From: Blastomussa wellsi
Taxonomy: Eukaryota; Cnidaria; Anthozoa; Scleractinia; Plerogyridae
Reading direction: 5' to 3'
Assembly (NCBI GenBank): GCA_947652115.1
Contig: OX393570.1
Location: 8,869,346 to 8,933,345 of the forward strand
Length of the DNA: 64,000 nt
Below the pieces are notes generated by a model, which searched no databases, was not told where the DNA came from, and saw only the letters and a program-made list of their open reading frames with translations. Shown piece after piece: positions 42,688 to 53,159 of the stretch. The translations under genes and the position numbers were made by a program. Each line of letters begins with the position of its first letter. The first letter of the stretch is position 1.

Positions 42688-42855
42688 ATATAATTTCTGA
42701 CGTTTGAGGGACGAATTAGTCGGAAATTATTATTCTGACGGCACGTTGGAGAGACCCGCGGTGCATCGCGGGCTGCTTTAGGAGTATTTAAGGTTTTGGC
42801 GGGAGATTTAGGTCATTCTAGGTCGGTCAGTCGGAGTGTTCGCCCGCTTTATTTT
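42688..42855 (+). repeat. Ngaro repeat A1
   Basis: 168 bp, repeated at 47631-47798. The start can fold: ATAATTTCTGAC pairs with GTCGGAAATTAT about 15 bp later. It includes a GGAGTATTTAAGG segment that may serve as promoter. Confidence 0.9.
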
Positions 42856-42877
42856 GGGCTTCCGTTCTCCCGCAGTC

Positions 42878-43615
42878 ATGTCAGTTTCAACTGAGGTTCA
42901 AGAGTTTATTTATACGTCCTTGGCTGAAAATAATAAGTCGTTGTTAGACCAGATCTCGAAGTTAGTAGCCGATTCGGCTGAAAGTATTAAACGTTCCAGC
43001 GTGGAAGCTGCTGATGACCAGTTGAGGGAAATCAAGAAGTTACGTCGAGAGGAACCGAAATCGTTCAAACGCAAAGGCAACGAGATCCAGTACAAGTTTA
43101 ATCTTAAGCTACAGGATACCTTGGATGAGGTTAAATCCCATCTTGAGTCCAACGCAGTTGACAAGGCTAAATCCTCGCTGTCAGAAGGTACGTCAATGCT
43201 CTCTGAAAGGCAGAAGCTTATCTTACTAGCAGACAAATCGGATTTTGGCTGGAAAACTGTCGAGCAATATACCCAGCATGAGTTAGCTGACAACGAGGAG
43301 GACGGCAAAAAGATCCGCCGTGCCGAGGAACGAGCCGAAAAAGCTCTTAAGTCCGATGCTTCCAAGAAACCTATCAACCAACCTTCATCTCTCAGTCGCC
43401 CTTCCAGTTCCTCACGCTTTTCTTCCCAGTATTCCAGAAGTTCTTCGTCTTTTGGTTCCTTCCGTAACCAGCGTCTTCGGCTGTCCTATCCTCGTTCATC
43501 CGACGTTCCGTCAAGGCCCGGTAATTGTTTCGCATGCGGCAGGTTTGGCCATTGGAGGTCTGAATGCAATCAAGTCGCCCGTTCTGTTTCTAAAGGTATT
43601 TCAGGTAACAGATGA
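42878..43615 (+). CDS. Ngaro gag protein
   Basis: 245 aa from the first ATG after A1 (MSVSTEVQEFIYTSL). Residues about 20-165 are charged and helical (RREEPKSFKRKGNEIQYKFN; LILLADKSDFGWKTV), with a Ser/Arg-rich linker at about 170-215, and a C-terminal CCHC zinc knuckle, CFACGRFGHWRSEC. It would package the element RNA. The frame is intact. Stop at 43613-43615, before the RT frame begins. Confidence 0.85.
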   Translation: MSVSTEVQEFIYTSLAENNKSLLDQISKLVADSAESIKRSSVEAADDQLREIKKLRREEPKSFKRKGNEIQYKFNLKLQDTLDEVKSHLESNAVDKAKSSLSEGTSMLSERQKLILLADKSDFGWKTVEQYTQHELADNEEDGKKIRRAEERAEKALKSDASKKPINQPSSLSRPSSSSRFSSQYSRSSSSFGSFRNQRLRLSYPRSSDVPSRPGNCFACGRFGHWRSECNQVARSVSKGISGNR

Positions 43616-43624
43616 CAAGACGGT

Positions 43625-45740
43625 GACAAACAAAGTAAGTCTGAATTTTCATTTCTTACTTCCCCGTGTGACTTCATTGAAGATTTATCAGTGGATTCCT
43701 CTCAAGAATCTAAGAGCTTTGAGCTTGAGTTTGAGATCCCAGTTGTTAGTGCTCCTGTTGTCCAACCGATGTCTGTTAAAAGTAAATTGTTTAGATCCAT
43801 TCAGCATTGGCAATTTCTTGGTGCGCCGGATTTTATATTATCTGTCATCAGAAATGGCTACAAAATCCCGTTTATTTCCACGCCGCCGCCTCGCTGTTTC
43901 ACGAACAATGCCTCAGCCCTTAAAGAAGCAGATTTTGTTAATGCAGCTATCTTAGAGCTCTTGCAGGACAATCGTGTCGAGGAAATAATTTCTCCGCCTG
44001 ACATTGTCAATCCGCTATCTGTTTCAGTTCAACCTAACGGCAAGAAGAGGCTTATTTTGGATTTGAGGCACATTAATCTGCATGTCTACAAACAAAAATT
44101 TAAGTGTGAGAATTTGCATACCATTAAAAACACTTTTGCAAAAGACTTTTTTGTTTTCTCTTTTGATTTATCATCATGTAGACATTTTTCCAGATCATCG
44201 CGAATATTCGGCTTTCTCGTGGGAGTTTGTTCCAGGCCATCAGAGATTTTTCCAGTTTACTGTTTTGCCTTTTGGGCTTTCCAGCGCTCCTTATATTTTC
44301 ACCAAGTTGCTTAAGCCTTTGGAGACACATTGGAGGGCGCAAGGCATTCCAATCGCGATATTTTTCGACGACGGAGTTGGCGCTGGTTCATCGTTCCAAG
44401 TTGCTAAGTTGAACAGTTCATTGGTTCGTTCAGATCTTTCACGTTGCGGATTTGAACTCAATCACGAGAAGTCTAATTGGGAGCCTTCGCGTAGCTTTTC
44501 GTGGATCGGTTACAACATTGACACTCATACTGGTTTAATTTTTGCCAGTGATGCCAGAATTGAAAAGCTTTCCTCTGATCTTACTGATATTTGTGCTAGT
44601 TTGGAATTTTCTGCCTGTGTTCACGTGAAGAATATTGCTTCTATTGTCGGTCAGATTATTTCATTGTCCGCCAGCTGTGGGAATGTTACCCAGATTATGA
44701 CCAGATATTTGCATCTTATTACTAATTCTCGACGTTCGTGGAATTCCTTTGTTTGCGTGCAAGATCGAGCAAAGCAAGAGCTTCATTTTTGGAGAGACAA
44801 ATTAAGATCATTAAATGGAATTTTGTTTTGGCCAATCCCTTTTGTACCATCTAAAGTCTTGTTTACAGATGCTTCGTCGACAGGCTGTGGAGGTTTTGTT
44901 CAAGGTTCTTCTTTAGTTTGCCACAAAAACTGGTCCGCGGAAGAATCTCAGAAGTCTTCTACTTGGAGAGAACTTGTTGCAATAAGCTTTGCTCTTGAAG
45001 CGTTTGATAATCATTTAGCAGGCCAAGCCGTCACTTGTAACACTGATAATCAGAATGTTGTTAGAATCATCCAGGCTGGTAGTATGGTTAAAGAATTACA
45101 GGACATCGCTTTGAGTGTGTTCCTTTTTACCTCCCAACGCCAAATTCACCTGAATGTCTCCTGGCTGCCGCGTGATCAGAATTCTCAGGCTGATTTTCTT
45201 AGTAAGATCGTTGATTTTGACGATTATTCTCTCCACGATGAGGTGTTTTTCCTTCTTGAAAACCTCTGGGGTCCACATTCAGTTGACAGATTTGCTTGAT
45301 GTTATAATGCGAAATTGTCTAGGTTTAATTCCAGATTCGTCCAACCTGGTGCCGAAGCTGTTGACGCCTTCACACAGGACTGGTCACCTGAGAATAATTG
45401 GCTGGTGCCACCAATCTCTCTCATAGGCAGGGTATTAAAGCATATGAGTGATTGTAAGGCCCTGGGAACCCTAGTAGTTCCGTTGTGGAAATCAGCATAT
45501 TATTGGCCATTATTAAGCAAAGATGGCACTCACCTGAATTCGTTTGTGTCTCATTGGTTATATCTTCCCAACAGACCGGATCTGTTCGTCAGGGGTAAAG
45601 CTAAGAATAAGTTGTTCGGCATGAAAGCTTTCAAATCTAGATGCCTTGCCCTACGAGTTGATTTTGCTGGAAATGTTCGCACTTCTAGTGTTGGTTTTTG
45701 CACTTCTCCGTTGGGCTGGTGTTCAGCTTGCAATCCTTAG
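43625..45740 (+). pseudogene. Ngaro reverse transcriptase-RNase H (broken)
   Basis: First frame to about 44170: DRVEEIISPPDIVNPLSVSV and KKRLILDLRHINLHV. A small deletion at about 44168-44175, within motif A (FSFDL...YHHVDIF), shifts to the second frame: TVLPFGLSSAPYIFTKLL, active site IAIFFDDGVGAG, then RNase H with LFTDASSTGCGGF, the Glu of TWRELVA, CNTDNQNVV and QADFLSKI. An in-frame TGA at 45297-45299 separates a further C-terminal segment (FVQPGAEAVDAFTQDW, LGTLVVPLWKSAYYWPLL) that such elements normally carry. The catalytic residues are otherwise complete. Confidence 0.88.
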
Positions 45741-45756
45741 GCGTTCCGTCTGGAGG

Positions 45757-46476
45757 TATGTTTGTTATTGTCATAGCCTCCCCCCACACATTCCCCAACC
45801 GGGTCTACTATTGCTGGTACGATTGTTTTAATGAATTTCGCACGACTTTCATGTAAAACAGGTGGTGTCGCATCTGTTCTCGATTATTAGTTTGTTATAG
45901 GCTCAGGTGCTGTTACTCTCGTTCTGTACACCCCCGGTGGTGTCGCATGTTTTTGGTAAGCTTTTTTATATACAATTCCTGATAGCTTTAGTATGGCTGT
46001 GTACACCCCCCGGTGTTTTTACGCGTTTTTGAGCCAAGTTCCCGTTTGCGACATCTGTTTTCTGAGATAATTGTTTTTTATAGGCCCCCGGTGCCTTCAG
46101 TGTAGTTACGTACACCCCACGGTGGTGTGTTTTGGTGGCCCCCCGGTGGCCTTAGTATACTTATGTGCTCCTTATAGCCTTAGTATGGCTGCGTACACCC
46201 CCCGGTGGTGTTACCCGTTTCTTGGCCAAGTTTCTGTTTGTGACATCTGTTTTCTCAGATAATTGTTTTTTAGAGGCCCCCGGCGCCTTCAATGTAGTTA
46301 TGTACACCCCCGGTGGCCTTAGTATACTTATGTGCTCCCCCGCGGTTTCGCATGTGTTTTGTGGGTATCATAATTGTTTTGGATAGTGTTTCTTCTTGTG
46401 GTACTGTTTTAATCATTCGGCGGTTTTGGATCTTTACTAATCCCATTTTCCTTTTTCTTTGTTTCTTTTCTTTTAG
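45757..46476 (+). other. Candidate intron within the Ngaro element
   Basis: A GAG|GTATGT donor at 45757 and a pyrimidine-rich CTTTTCTTTTAG| acceptor at 46475-46476. Joining G to AT gives an in-frame codon and the upstream reading stays open (LGVPSG-DVFSSGVW), leading straight into the recombinase. The intervening 720 bp is non-coding tandem-repeat sequence (45890-46380) with CACCCCCGGTGG-type motifs and a longer unit around CCAAGTT...GTTTGNGACATCTGTTTTCT. Confidence 0.5.
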
Positions 46477-47489
46477 ATGTTTTCTCTTCTGGTGTTTGGG
46501 CCTCTCTCGCGGATTTGCGCGAACCCGCCTTGACAGGCCTGGTGTCCAGATTACAGTCCACAGTCATTGCTTCGAGAGCTCCAGGATCCACTGACGCTTA
46601 CAGAAGGGCTTTTACGAGATGGAAGAATTTTGCTTCTTCCGTAGACGAAATTCAAGTTTTTCCTGCCAGGACAGAGCATGTCGCGTTGTACCTTCAGCAT
46701 CTTCTGGATTCAACCCATTCTTATTCTGCGGTAGATTCTGCTATTTATGGAATCCAATGGGCGCACCATTTGGCGGGGATACCTTCCCCTACTGACGGTC
46801 CTATTATTCACGATGTTAGTAGAGCAGCTAAGAGGCTTATTGGAACCCGTTTAGTTCACAAGAAAGAGCCTATTTTGCCTGATATGATTAAGAAATTAGT
46901 CGAAGCTTCCAACCTAGATAATTTACTTAATTTGAGGAATGTTTGTATTTTCCTTTTAGCATTTGCTGGTTTTTTCCGAATTGAGGAGGTTCTTCACATT
47001 AAGTATGGTGATATTACTTTTCATGACACTTATGTTGCTATCGAGGTTGATAGAAGTAAGACGGATCAACTAAGGAAGGGTAACGAAGTGGTTATATCTC
47101 GAGCTTCATCCCAAGATGCTTGCCCAGTTTCGATTTTCAAGCGTTATGTTTCAGAGCTTGAGCGGTTTCCAGTGGATCCTAGTCATTATGTTTTCAAGCC
47201 TCTAATTAAATCGAAGTTGGGACATAAGTTTGTTTCTACCAATAAGCCCATAAGTTATTCAACCGTTAGGGAGTACTTTAAGAGTAGTTTTAAGGATATT
47301 GTGCCAGACATTGCTGCTTTTAGCACTCATTCCTTAAGAGCAGGTGGTGCTTCTGCTGCTGCCAACGCAGGCGTGGCTGACAGGCTGTTTCAAAGGCATG
47401 GTAGATGGAAGTCTGTTTCAGCTAAGAATGGTTATATTGATGACAATTTAGAGTCTAGATTGTTAGTTTCCCAGCGTTTGGGTATTTGA
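46477..47489 (+). CDS. Ngaro tyrosine recombinase
   Basis: About 336 codons from the candidate acceptor to TGA at 47487-47489; the first in-frame ATG-like start is not clear, which is one reason to suspect splicing. Core-binding domain: SRAPGSTDAYRRAFTRWKNF. Catalytic set complete: Arg in FAGFFRIEEVLHI, Lys in VDRSKTDQLRKG, HSLRAGGASAA (H-x-x-R), GRW, and Tyr in KNGYIDD. The enzyme would integrate circular cDNA by strand exchange and needs no target duplication. The frame is intact. Confidence 0.85.
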
Positions 47490-47537
47490 GTACGTTTTAC
47501 TCCAGTGGTTTACTTCATCTTCCCTTTCTTTATCTCT

Positions 47538-47630
47538 ATTAGGCAACATTGAATCGCACGGCTCATGGCTGACTGACTCATCCTAAATAAACTTTTCACA
47601 TTGAATGTCTCGTGTGAGTGTAGTCAGAAT
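47538..47630 (+). repeat. Ngaro repeat B1
   Basis: 93 bp starting ATTAGGCAACATTGAATCGC, repeated at 48031-48122. Directly followed by A2. Confidence 0.9.
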
Positions 47631-47798
47631 ATATAATTTCTGACGTTTGAGGGACGAATTAGTCGGAAATTATTATTCTGACGGCACGTTGGAGAGACCC
47701 GCGGTGCATCGCGGGCTGCTTTAGGAGTATTTAAGGTTTTGGCGGGAGATTTAGGTCATTCTAGGTCGGTCAGTCGGAGTGTTCGCCCGCTTTATTTT
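47631..47798 (+). repeat. Ngaro repeat A2
   Basis: Copy of A1. Abuts B1 without a gap. Confidence 0.9.
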
Positions 47799-48030
47799 TT
47801 ATTTTAGGATTACGTTTCCATTTGAATTAACTCGTATATTGTAGGATGCCCTTTCCTCGGGGTCTCGTGCTGCTGCATTAGATGAGGAATACGTTTCCAC
47901 ATATTTTTTGGCCACATCTAAAGGGTGGTTTTTTAGTGGTTTTTCGTATCTGGCGTAGCACATTTTCTGAATTCTTGAGCTCTTTAGTTACCTGTGTGAG
48001 GAACACATAATTATGAATAATTCAATAGAT

Positions 48031-48122
48031 ATTAGGCAACATTGAATCGCACGGCTCATGGCTGACTGACTCATCCTAAATAAACTTTTCACATTGAATG
48101 TCTCGTGTGAGTGTAGTCAGAA
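48031..48122 (+). repeat. Ngaro repeat B2
   Basis: Copy of B1 ending GTGTAGTCAGAA. It closes the element. The 47799-48030 spacer has no coding. Confidence 0.9.
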
Positions 48123-50948
48123 TTGGCCTTTTATGATCATTTTTGGACTGTATAACAAAATCTGTTGTAATTTCCCAGCAAAAAACTCGTATGAGTTTAA
48201 TTTGGTGCTTATTCATGCCGTCATGTCAATAAAGAAATGGCATTTTCTATGTTGTCCCGCTTTTACAAATAATGGACAGTGGTATCTGCCAAAGGAATAA
48301 TTGTCCCCAAAGTTATGCTGTCTGCTGGTTCAAAAATTTACAGTAAACGAAGGTTTTCTCGTAGTGTTTCTTTTTGCCCTTGTGGGCAAAAATTACCAGT
48401 TAGCTACCTTTGGAAGGAGAACGGAGTGTTTTGTTTATTTTTTTAATTCGATAAGCCCAGTCAAGTATCTAGTCGATACAAATGTGATCGCGTAGAAGTA
48501 GGGAACTATATCACTCACCTTAGTTACAAAATTGAATTTAGAGGCCATTGCCTATTAAGATTGTCTCAGTGAGGGGTATCTACGGCTAACGGTAATGTAC
48601 GCGACTGTCCATCATGAGACTTAATCAGTTTGACAGTTTCACGCATCCTTTTAAATAATAATAATAGTTGCCGTGGGTATCTGTAGAAAATATTGTAGGA
48701 ATCCACCTCCATATATGGCGCTTGGAGAATGTAATAATTTTGTTACGCTTTTCGTGGAACGTCCGATGATTTCGGGTATCCGTTGTTTTTCATTTTTTTT
48801 AATTGCATTGTTGAATCGCTTAACTCATATGAAATTAGATAATATAAAGATTTAGCAAAAGCCTAAAAGCGGAGCTCCATAGTTTTTGCTGATTCTTAAC
48901 AATTTGAGAAAATGATCTAAATCAGTGAAAATTCTAGCGTACGCAACCCCTCAAGAAAGATATCGTTACCGAAAACATCAGAATTGTCAACTCCAATCGC
49001 AAATTCCGCCAAGGATGGCCATGAAAAACTACAAAATCAACCAAAAAATCGAACCTGAGCCCGTGATACAATGGAAAACCGTTATCTGGTCAGCGATCAA
49101 CTTAAAAAAAACATGCGATCTCGAAGTCCTAACCTGAGCCCGAGATATAATCAGCTGTCAATCGATCATAGAAAAGTCGTTGTGAAAGTTCTTTACGGCA
49201 ACAGACCTGGGTAATGCTATTTCCCAGCCCTAATCCGTGCGTACGTACGCTGGCGACCGCCAAATTTTCTCGGCTTGATGGGTTTACTAATTTCTATAGG
49301 TGTGGATGCTCTGCTCGCGCGGGAGCTCCGCTAAAACTGAATGGATAAAAATACAGAAGAAGAACTAAAAATAACTTTACCCTCATGGGTTTTTGGTGTG
49401 TCGTGGCGCTAAACCGGCCTAAACTCAGCCAGTAAAGCACAAAACGTTACTTTGTGCATGTGAATAAGACATTTTTTCTTCTTTTTTTGCTGAATCGTTT
49501 TCCTTTCCTTTTTCTCGGCCTTTCTTTACTCGCTACCTTCTATTCTTCACAGCCTTTCTTGCTGCTGGAATAGTTTTGGTCTAGATCATTGGTAAACCCT
49601 GGAAATGAGGCCCACATCTACTAAGTAAGTACATTGGCTTTTTATGCTCCATCAATTTTGCACCAAAACTGATCAGGTTGACGTGTTTTTCATTAGCTCT
49701 GTCAAACTGGTCTACACCAGAGCAGGCAGGTTAAAACTTCAAAAACGTTTGTCATCTTCAGTTAGAAATATCACAATACAAAAATAAAGTATAATAAATT
49801 ATGCAAGAATTCTAATGTGAAGAAACTGTGAAGGAATAAATGCGATTCAGCAAGAAAAAAGAAAACAAGAAAAAATGGCTGTATTTTTATCCATTCAGTT
49901 TTATCTAAGGTGTGAGTTAAGAGATTCAACAATGGAATTAAAAAAACTGAAAAACAACGGATACCTGAAATTTTCTACGTACATTGACCAGACTGTGCAC
50001 ATGAAGTGCTGGAACTACGGTCTAATATTATCCAATGAAATTAATTTCAATTACTCCTAAACTAACAAAACAAATCGTTTTAAACTCAAAGTAAACCTAA
50101 ACTGTAGCTGGGTACTAATCTTGGGAGACAGGGCAAAGTACAAAGTGTACCTATTGAAATATTTTAATATTTAAAAAAAATGGCGGCGCTAATCACAAGA
50201 ATACCTTCGACCTGGATGGAGGGAAGGGATTATACCGGTTAGGGAACGTTTTATAGACCATTTTCTTATTCTCCGTAATCAGGGAACTGGCTTGAAATGG
50301 AGTCTAATGCGGGGAATATCATATTAAGAAGAGCTTTACTGTGGAGTGATGAAAAGATTACCCACATTAGCCTCCATGCACTGCAAGCTAGTGCCAGTCC
50401 AACACCAAAAATACGAAAATGGTCTTGATATTGATAGAACTCAAATTATTATGGTAGTCCCAAGCAGTTCTTTTCCTTTGGCAAGCAAGCGCGAAAGAGA
50501 AGGTGACGTCAAGAAATTTTCCTTCAACGGCTCGGAAAGGTTGGGTACTAGGTTGGGTGACACCGCGGAAACAAAGGAAGTCATGTTTCATCAATTGCAT
50601 AACTTTAGCCCAACGTGCCACCTTATGATGGTTATAACAAAAATCGGAAGCAAAATTGTTTTCAAGTTTTTGCGTTATACTGTGGTTAGCGTGGTTGGTT
50701 TGCGTTGTCCGGGACTTATCAGCTGCCCTAATATCAAGACTGAAAATGAAAAACGAAGTCCTTACAAAAAGAAAATAAAACAAGTAATAACCAAAGATTA
50801 GGCAGTGCGGGCGAGATCGATGTAGGGTGTCCAGCCATAAAATTTATCTTGGTTACTTCTATAAAGCGATGACAATCTTCGCAAGTAGTGACCGACTCGG
50901 CTGTTAACGATGTGAGCGTCTGGCTGTAAATCGTGAGTTGTAAGTCAT
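48123..50948. other. Intergenic, no gene recognised
   Basis: 48615-48790 recurs inverted at 53870-53985 (CCACCTCCATATATGGCGCT, AATCAGTTTGACAGTTTC). A 151-codon frame at 50346-50801 overlaps an equally long opposite-strand frame and has no domain, so I do not call it. The rest is featureless AT-rich DNA. Confidence 0.5.
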
Positions 50949-51029
50949 GCAGTTGAACCCCGCTAATGACTCGAACCCTCGGTAACTCGAATTCCCCGCT
51001 AACTCGAACCAAAACTTATTTCTGAATAG

Positions 51030-51074
<45 letters not shown>

Positions 51075-51136
51075 GTATAACAATATAATTTGGTTTTATC
51101 AACTGGGTTGATAATGTCAATTGGCCACCGTAAAGA

Positions 51137-51184
51137 GATTCAAAAGCTGACGTTTCGAGCGTTAGCCCTTCGTCGGAGCGAATC
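51137..51184 (-). ncRNA. Hammerhead-like motif, left PLE repeat of copy 2
   Basis: Inverted partner of the motif at 52527-52574, with identical core and a well-paired stem I (GATTC/GAATC). Confidence 0.5.
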
Positions 51185-51300
51185 AAGGAATTGTGCGTCG
51201 TGTGTCTTTATATACAGAAAGATGGAGCTTCGCTATTGGCTGGTGCCTGGTAACGTGAAAACTTCGGAATAAATTAGATGAATGAAAAGCGTTCGTTGAT

Positions 51301-51500
51301 NNNNNNNNNNNNNNNNNNNNNNNNNNNNNNNNNNNNNNNNNNNNNNNNNNNNNNNNNNNNNNNNNNNNNNNNNNNNNNNNNNNNNNNNNNNNNNNNNNNN
51401 NNNNNNNNNNNNNNNNNNNNNNNNNNNNNNNNNNNNNNNNNNNNNNNNNNNNNNNNNNNNNNNNNNNNNNNNNNNNNNNNNNNNNNNNNNNNNNNNNNNN
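51301..51500. other. Assembly gap (200 N)
   Basis: A round 200-base run of N inside the PLE. The sequence on each side continues the same element, so missing bases are probably PLE RT sequence. Confidence 0.98.
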
Positions 51501-52430
51501 CCTTAGCATTCCTGGATATCAAAGTTTCTATCGAAGGCAACAGTTTATGCACCAGTGTGCACTACAAACCCACAGATTCTCATAGCTATTTGTTTGTACT
51601 CATCTTCACATCCATCACATGTCAAGAATTCCATTCCTTATTCGCAGTTTCTTAGACTTCGCCGTCTTTGTAGTGACGACTCTGATTTTTCCTTAAAATC
51701 AGAGGAAATGTGCAATTTCTTCGACAAACGCGGCTATCCTGCTTCTGTTGTTCAAGCGGGTCATCATCGCGCCCAGCAAATTGATCGACAGTCAGCACTA
51801 CAAACGTCACAGAGAGAAAACAACGATAGAATTCCATTCACCCTCACATTTCACCCTCACAACCACGTAGTTAAATCCATCATTCTCAAAAACTTTAAAT
51901 TACTTCAAAATGATCCCGACACTGGTAGAATCTTTTCGCAACCTCCATTAATTTCATTTAAACGCGACAAAAACATAGGTAACTTTTTAGTCAGAAGTGC
52001 ATTCCAAACTAGTGATCAACCCGGAACTTTTAAATGCGCTCGCGCACGATGCAAAACATGCCCTTTCATTCACAACGTTGACAAAATATCGGGACCCAAG
52101 CGATCTATCAAAATCACTGATCATTTCACCTGTACCTCAGCCAATGCCATCTACTGTATAACTTGCACTCTTTGCAAAAAGTTATACATCGGCGAAACAG
52201 GGGAGACGACTGGGCGACCGATTCCGAGAACACCTTCGTGACGTAGAGAAAGACGACAAAAATGCATCGAAACCGGTCGCGAGACACTTCAATCTCCCAA
52301 ATCATTCTAAACAACATATGGCAGTCTGTGGCCTTTCCCTTCACCAAGGAAACACGGAAAGCCGTAAAACTCTAGAACAAAAATTTATTTTTCAAATCGG
52401 CACTCTTAATCCTCACGGTATCAACGAACG
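51501..52430 (+). pseudogene. PLE RT thumb and GIY-YIG endonuclease (frameshifted)
   Basis: After the gap the frame reads LAFLDIKVSIEG and SVHYKPTDSHSYL (end of the Penelope RT). A frameshift near 51590 moves to the frame HPSHVKNSIPYSQFLRLRRLC, then the linker FKCARARCKTCPFIHN and the GIY-YIG start CITCTLCKKLYIGETG. A one-base insertion at about 52200 breaks the endonuclease; the same domain continues in another frame to about 52440 (HMAVCGLSLHQGNTE, FQIGTLNPHGINE). Copy 1 at 9455-10098 lacks this insertion. Confidence 0.85.
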
Positions 52431-52526
52431 CTTTTCATTCAACGTTTTCATTTCACGTTACCAGGCACCAGCCAATAGCGAAGCTCCATCTTTCTGTATA
52501 TAAAGACACACGACGCACAATTCCTT

Positions 52527-52574
52527 GATTCGCTCCGACGAAGGGCTAACGCTCGAAACGTCAGCTTTTGAATC
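52527..52574 (+). ncRNA. Hammerhead-like motif, right PLE repeat of copy 2
   Basis: Identical core to 40577-40624. Stem I GATTC/GAATC is intact. Same deviations from consensus. Confidence 0.55.
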
Positions 52575-52878
52575 TCTTTATGGTGGCCAATTGACATTAT
52601 CAACCCAGTTGATAAAACCAAATTATATTGCAAAACTTATTTCCCTTGGATTTCCCTCATATGTTTACTTGATCAACCCCTATAACTCGAAACTCCGCCA
52701 ACTCGAAGATTTAATTTTACTTCCCTTCAGGTACTTTTCTTTGTAATTTTACCCTCGATTACTCGAACTTAATTTTCACTTTTGTGGACTAATGAGCATA
52801 ACATTTTGCACCGGAAGATTTCATTTAATCTCATTTATATATTGTGACAAATTGACCTTTGTCGATATCACACCTTTG

Positions 52879-52968
52879 TAATAATAATAATAATAATAAT
52901 AATAATGACGATGATGATGATGATAATAATTATAACAACAACAACAATAAAATAATAACAAAATAATA

Positions 52969-53036
<68 letters not shown>

Positions 53037-53099
53037 GCATAATAAAGCTTTCAACATCACACAGCGTTTGACTTTATTCTATTCTTTATTCTATTATTT

Positions 53100-53155
<56 letters not shown>
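52879..53155. repeat. (AAT)n microsatellites
   Basis: Three AAT tracts: about 52879-52905, 52975-53035 and 53101-53153. Between and after them CTTTCAACATCACACAGCG and GACTTTATTCTATT recur (53047 and 53388), pointing to a small duplicated unit. Confidence 0.9.
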
Positions 53156-53157
<2 letters not shown>

Positions 53158-53159
53158 TG

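Larger units (their letters stand above)
42688..48122 (+). mobile_element. Ngaro-like tyrosine-recombinase retrotransposon
   Basis: Complete split-direct-repeat layout: A1 42688-42855, coding region, B1 47538-47630, A2 47631-47798, B2 48031-48122. A1 and A2 are virtually identical over 168 bp; B1 and B2 are also nearly identical. This A1-B1-A2-B2 order is the hallmark of Ngaro/PAT-type elements of the DIRS order. Genes in order are gag, RT-RNase H and tyrosine recombinase. Near-identity of the repeats implies recent insertion. The RT-RH gene is nevertheless broken. A 232-bp stretch separates A2 from B2, whereas textbook elements have them adjacent. Confidence 0.9.
51023..52630 (+). mobile_element. 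Penelope-like element, copy 2
   Basis: CAAAACTTATTTC occurs at 51010-51022 and 52631-52643, a 13-bp target duplication. About 180-bp terminal repeats lie in inverted orientation at the two ends (51060-51290 and 52440-52625), a common PLE architecture. Between them is one PLE reading frame. 51301-51500 is a run of 200 N, an assembly gap of unknown true size, so the RT domain is mostly unseen. Confidence 0.92.
50949..52780. mobile_element. pogo-like transposon end split by a PLE
   Basis: 50949-51009 starts CAGTTGAACCCCGCTAA and repeats variants of TAACTCGAA; after the PLE the pattern resumes at 52644-52780 (CTATAACTCGAAACTCCGCC, CCAACTCGAAG, GATTACTCGAAC). CAGTTGAACC ends with CTCGAA subterminal repeats are typical of pogo/Tigger-type (Tc1/mariner superfamily) transposons. 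Only one end appears to be present and no transposase is seen. Confidence 0.55.

Noticed and set aside
42910..43377. 155-aa minus-strand frame in Ngaro gag
   Set aside because: Antisense shadow of an intact gag with a CCHC finger.
50346..50801. 151-aa frame
   Set aside because: An almost equally long frame lies on the opposite strand, there is no domain, no splice context and no repeat relation. It could be an exon but cannot be supported.
51183..51655. Open frames running through 51301-51500
   Set aside because: They exist only because N was translated as X.
52879..53155. CRISPR-like array
   Set aside because: Simple trinucleotide repeats without spacers, in a eukaryotic genome.
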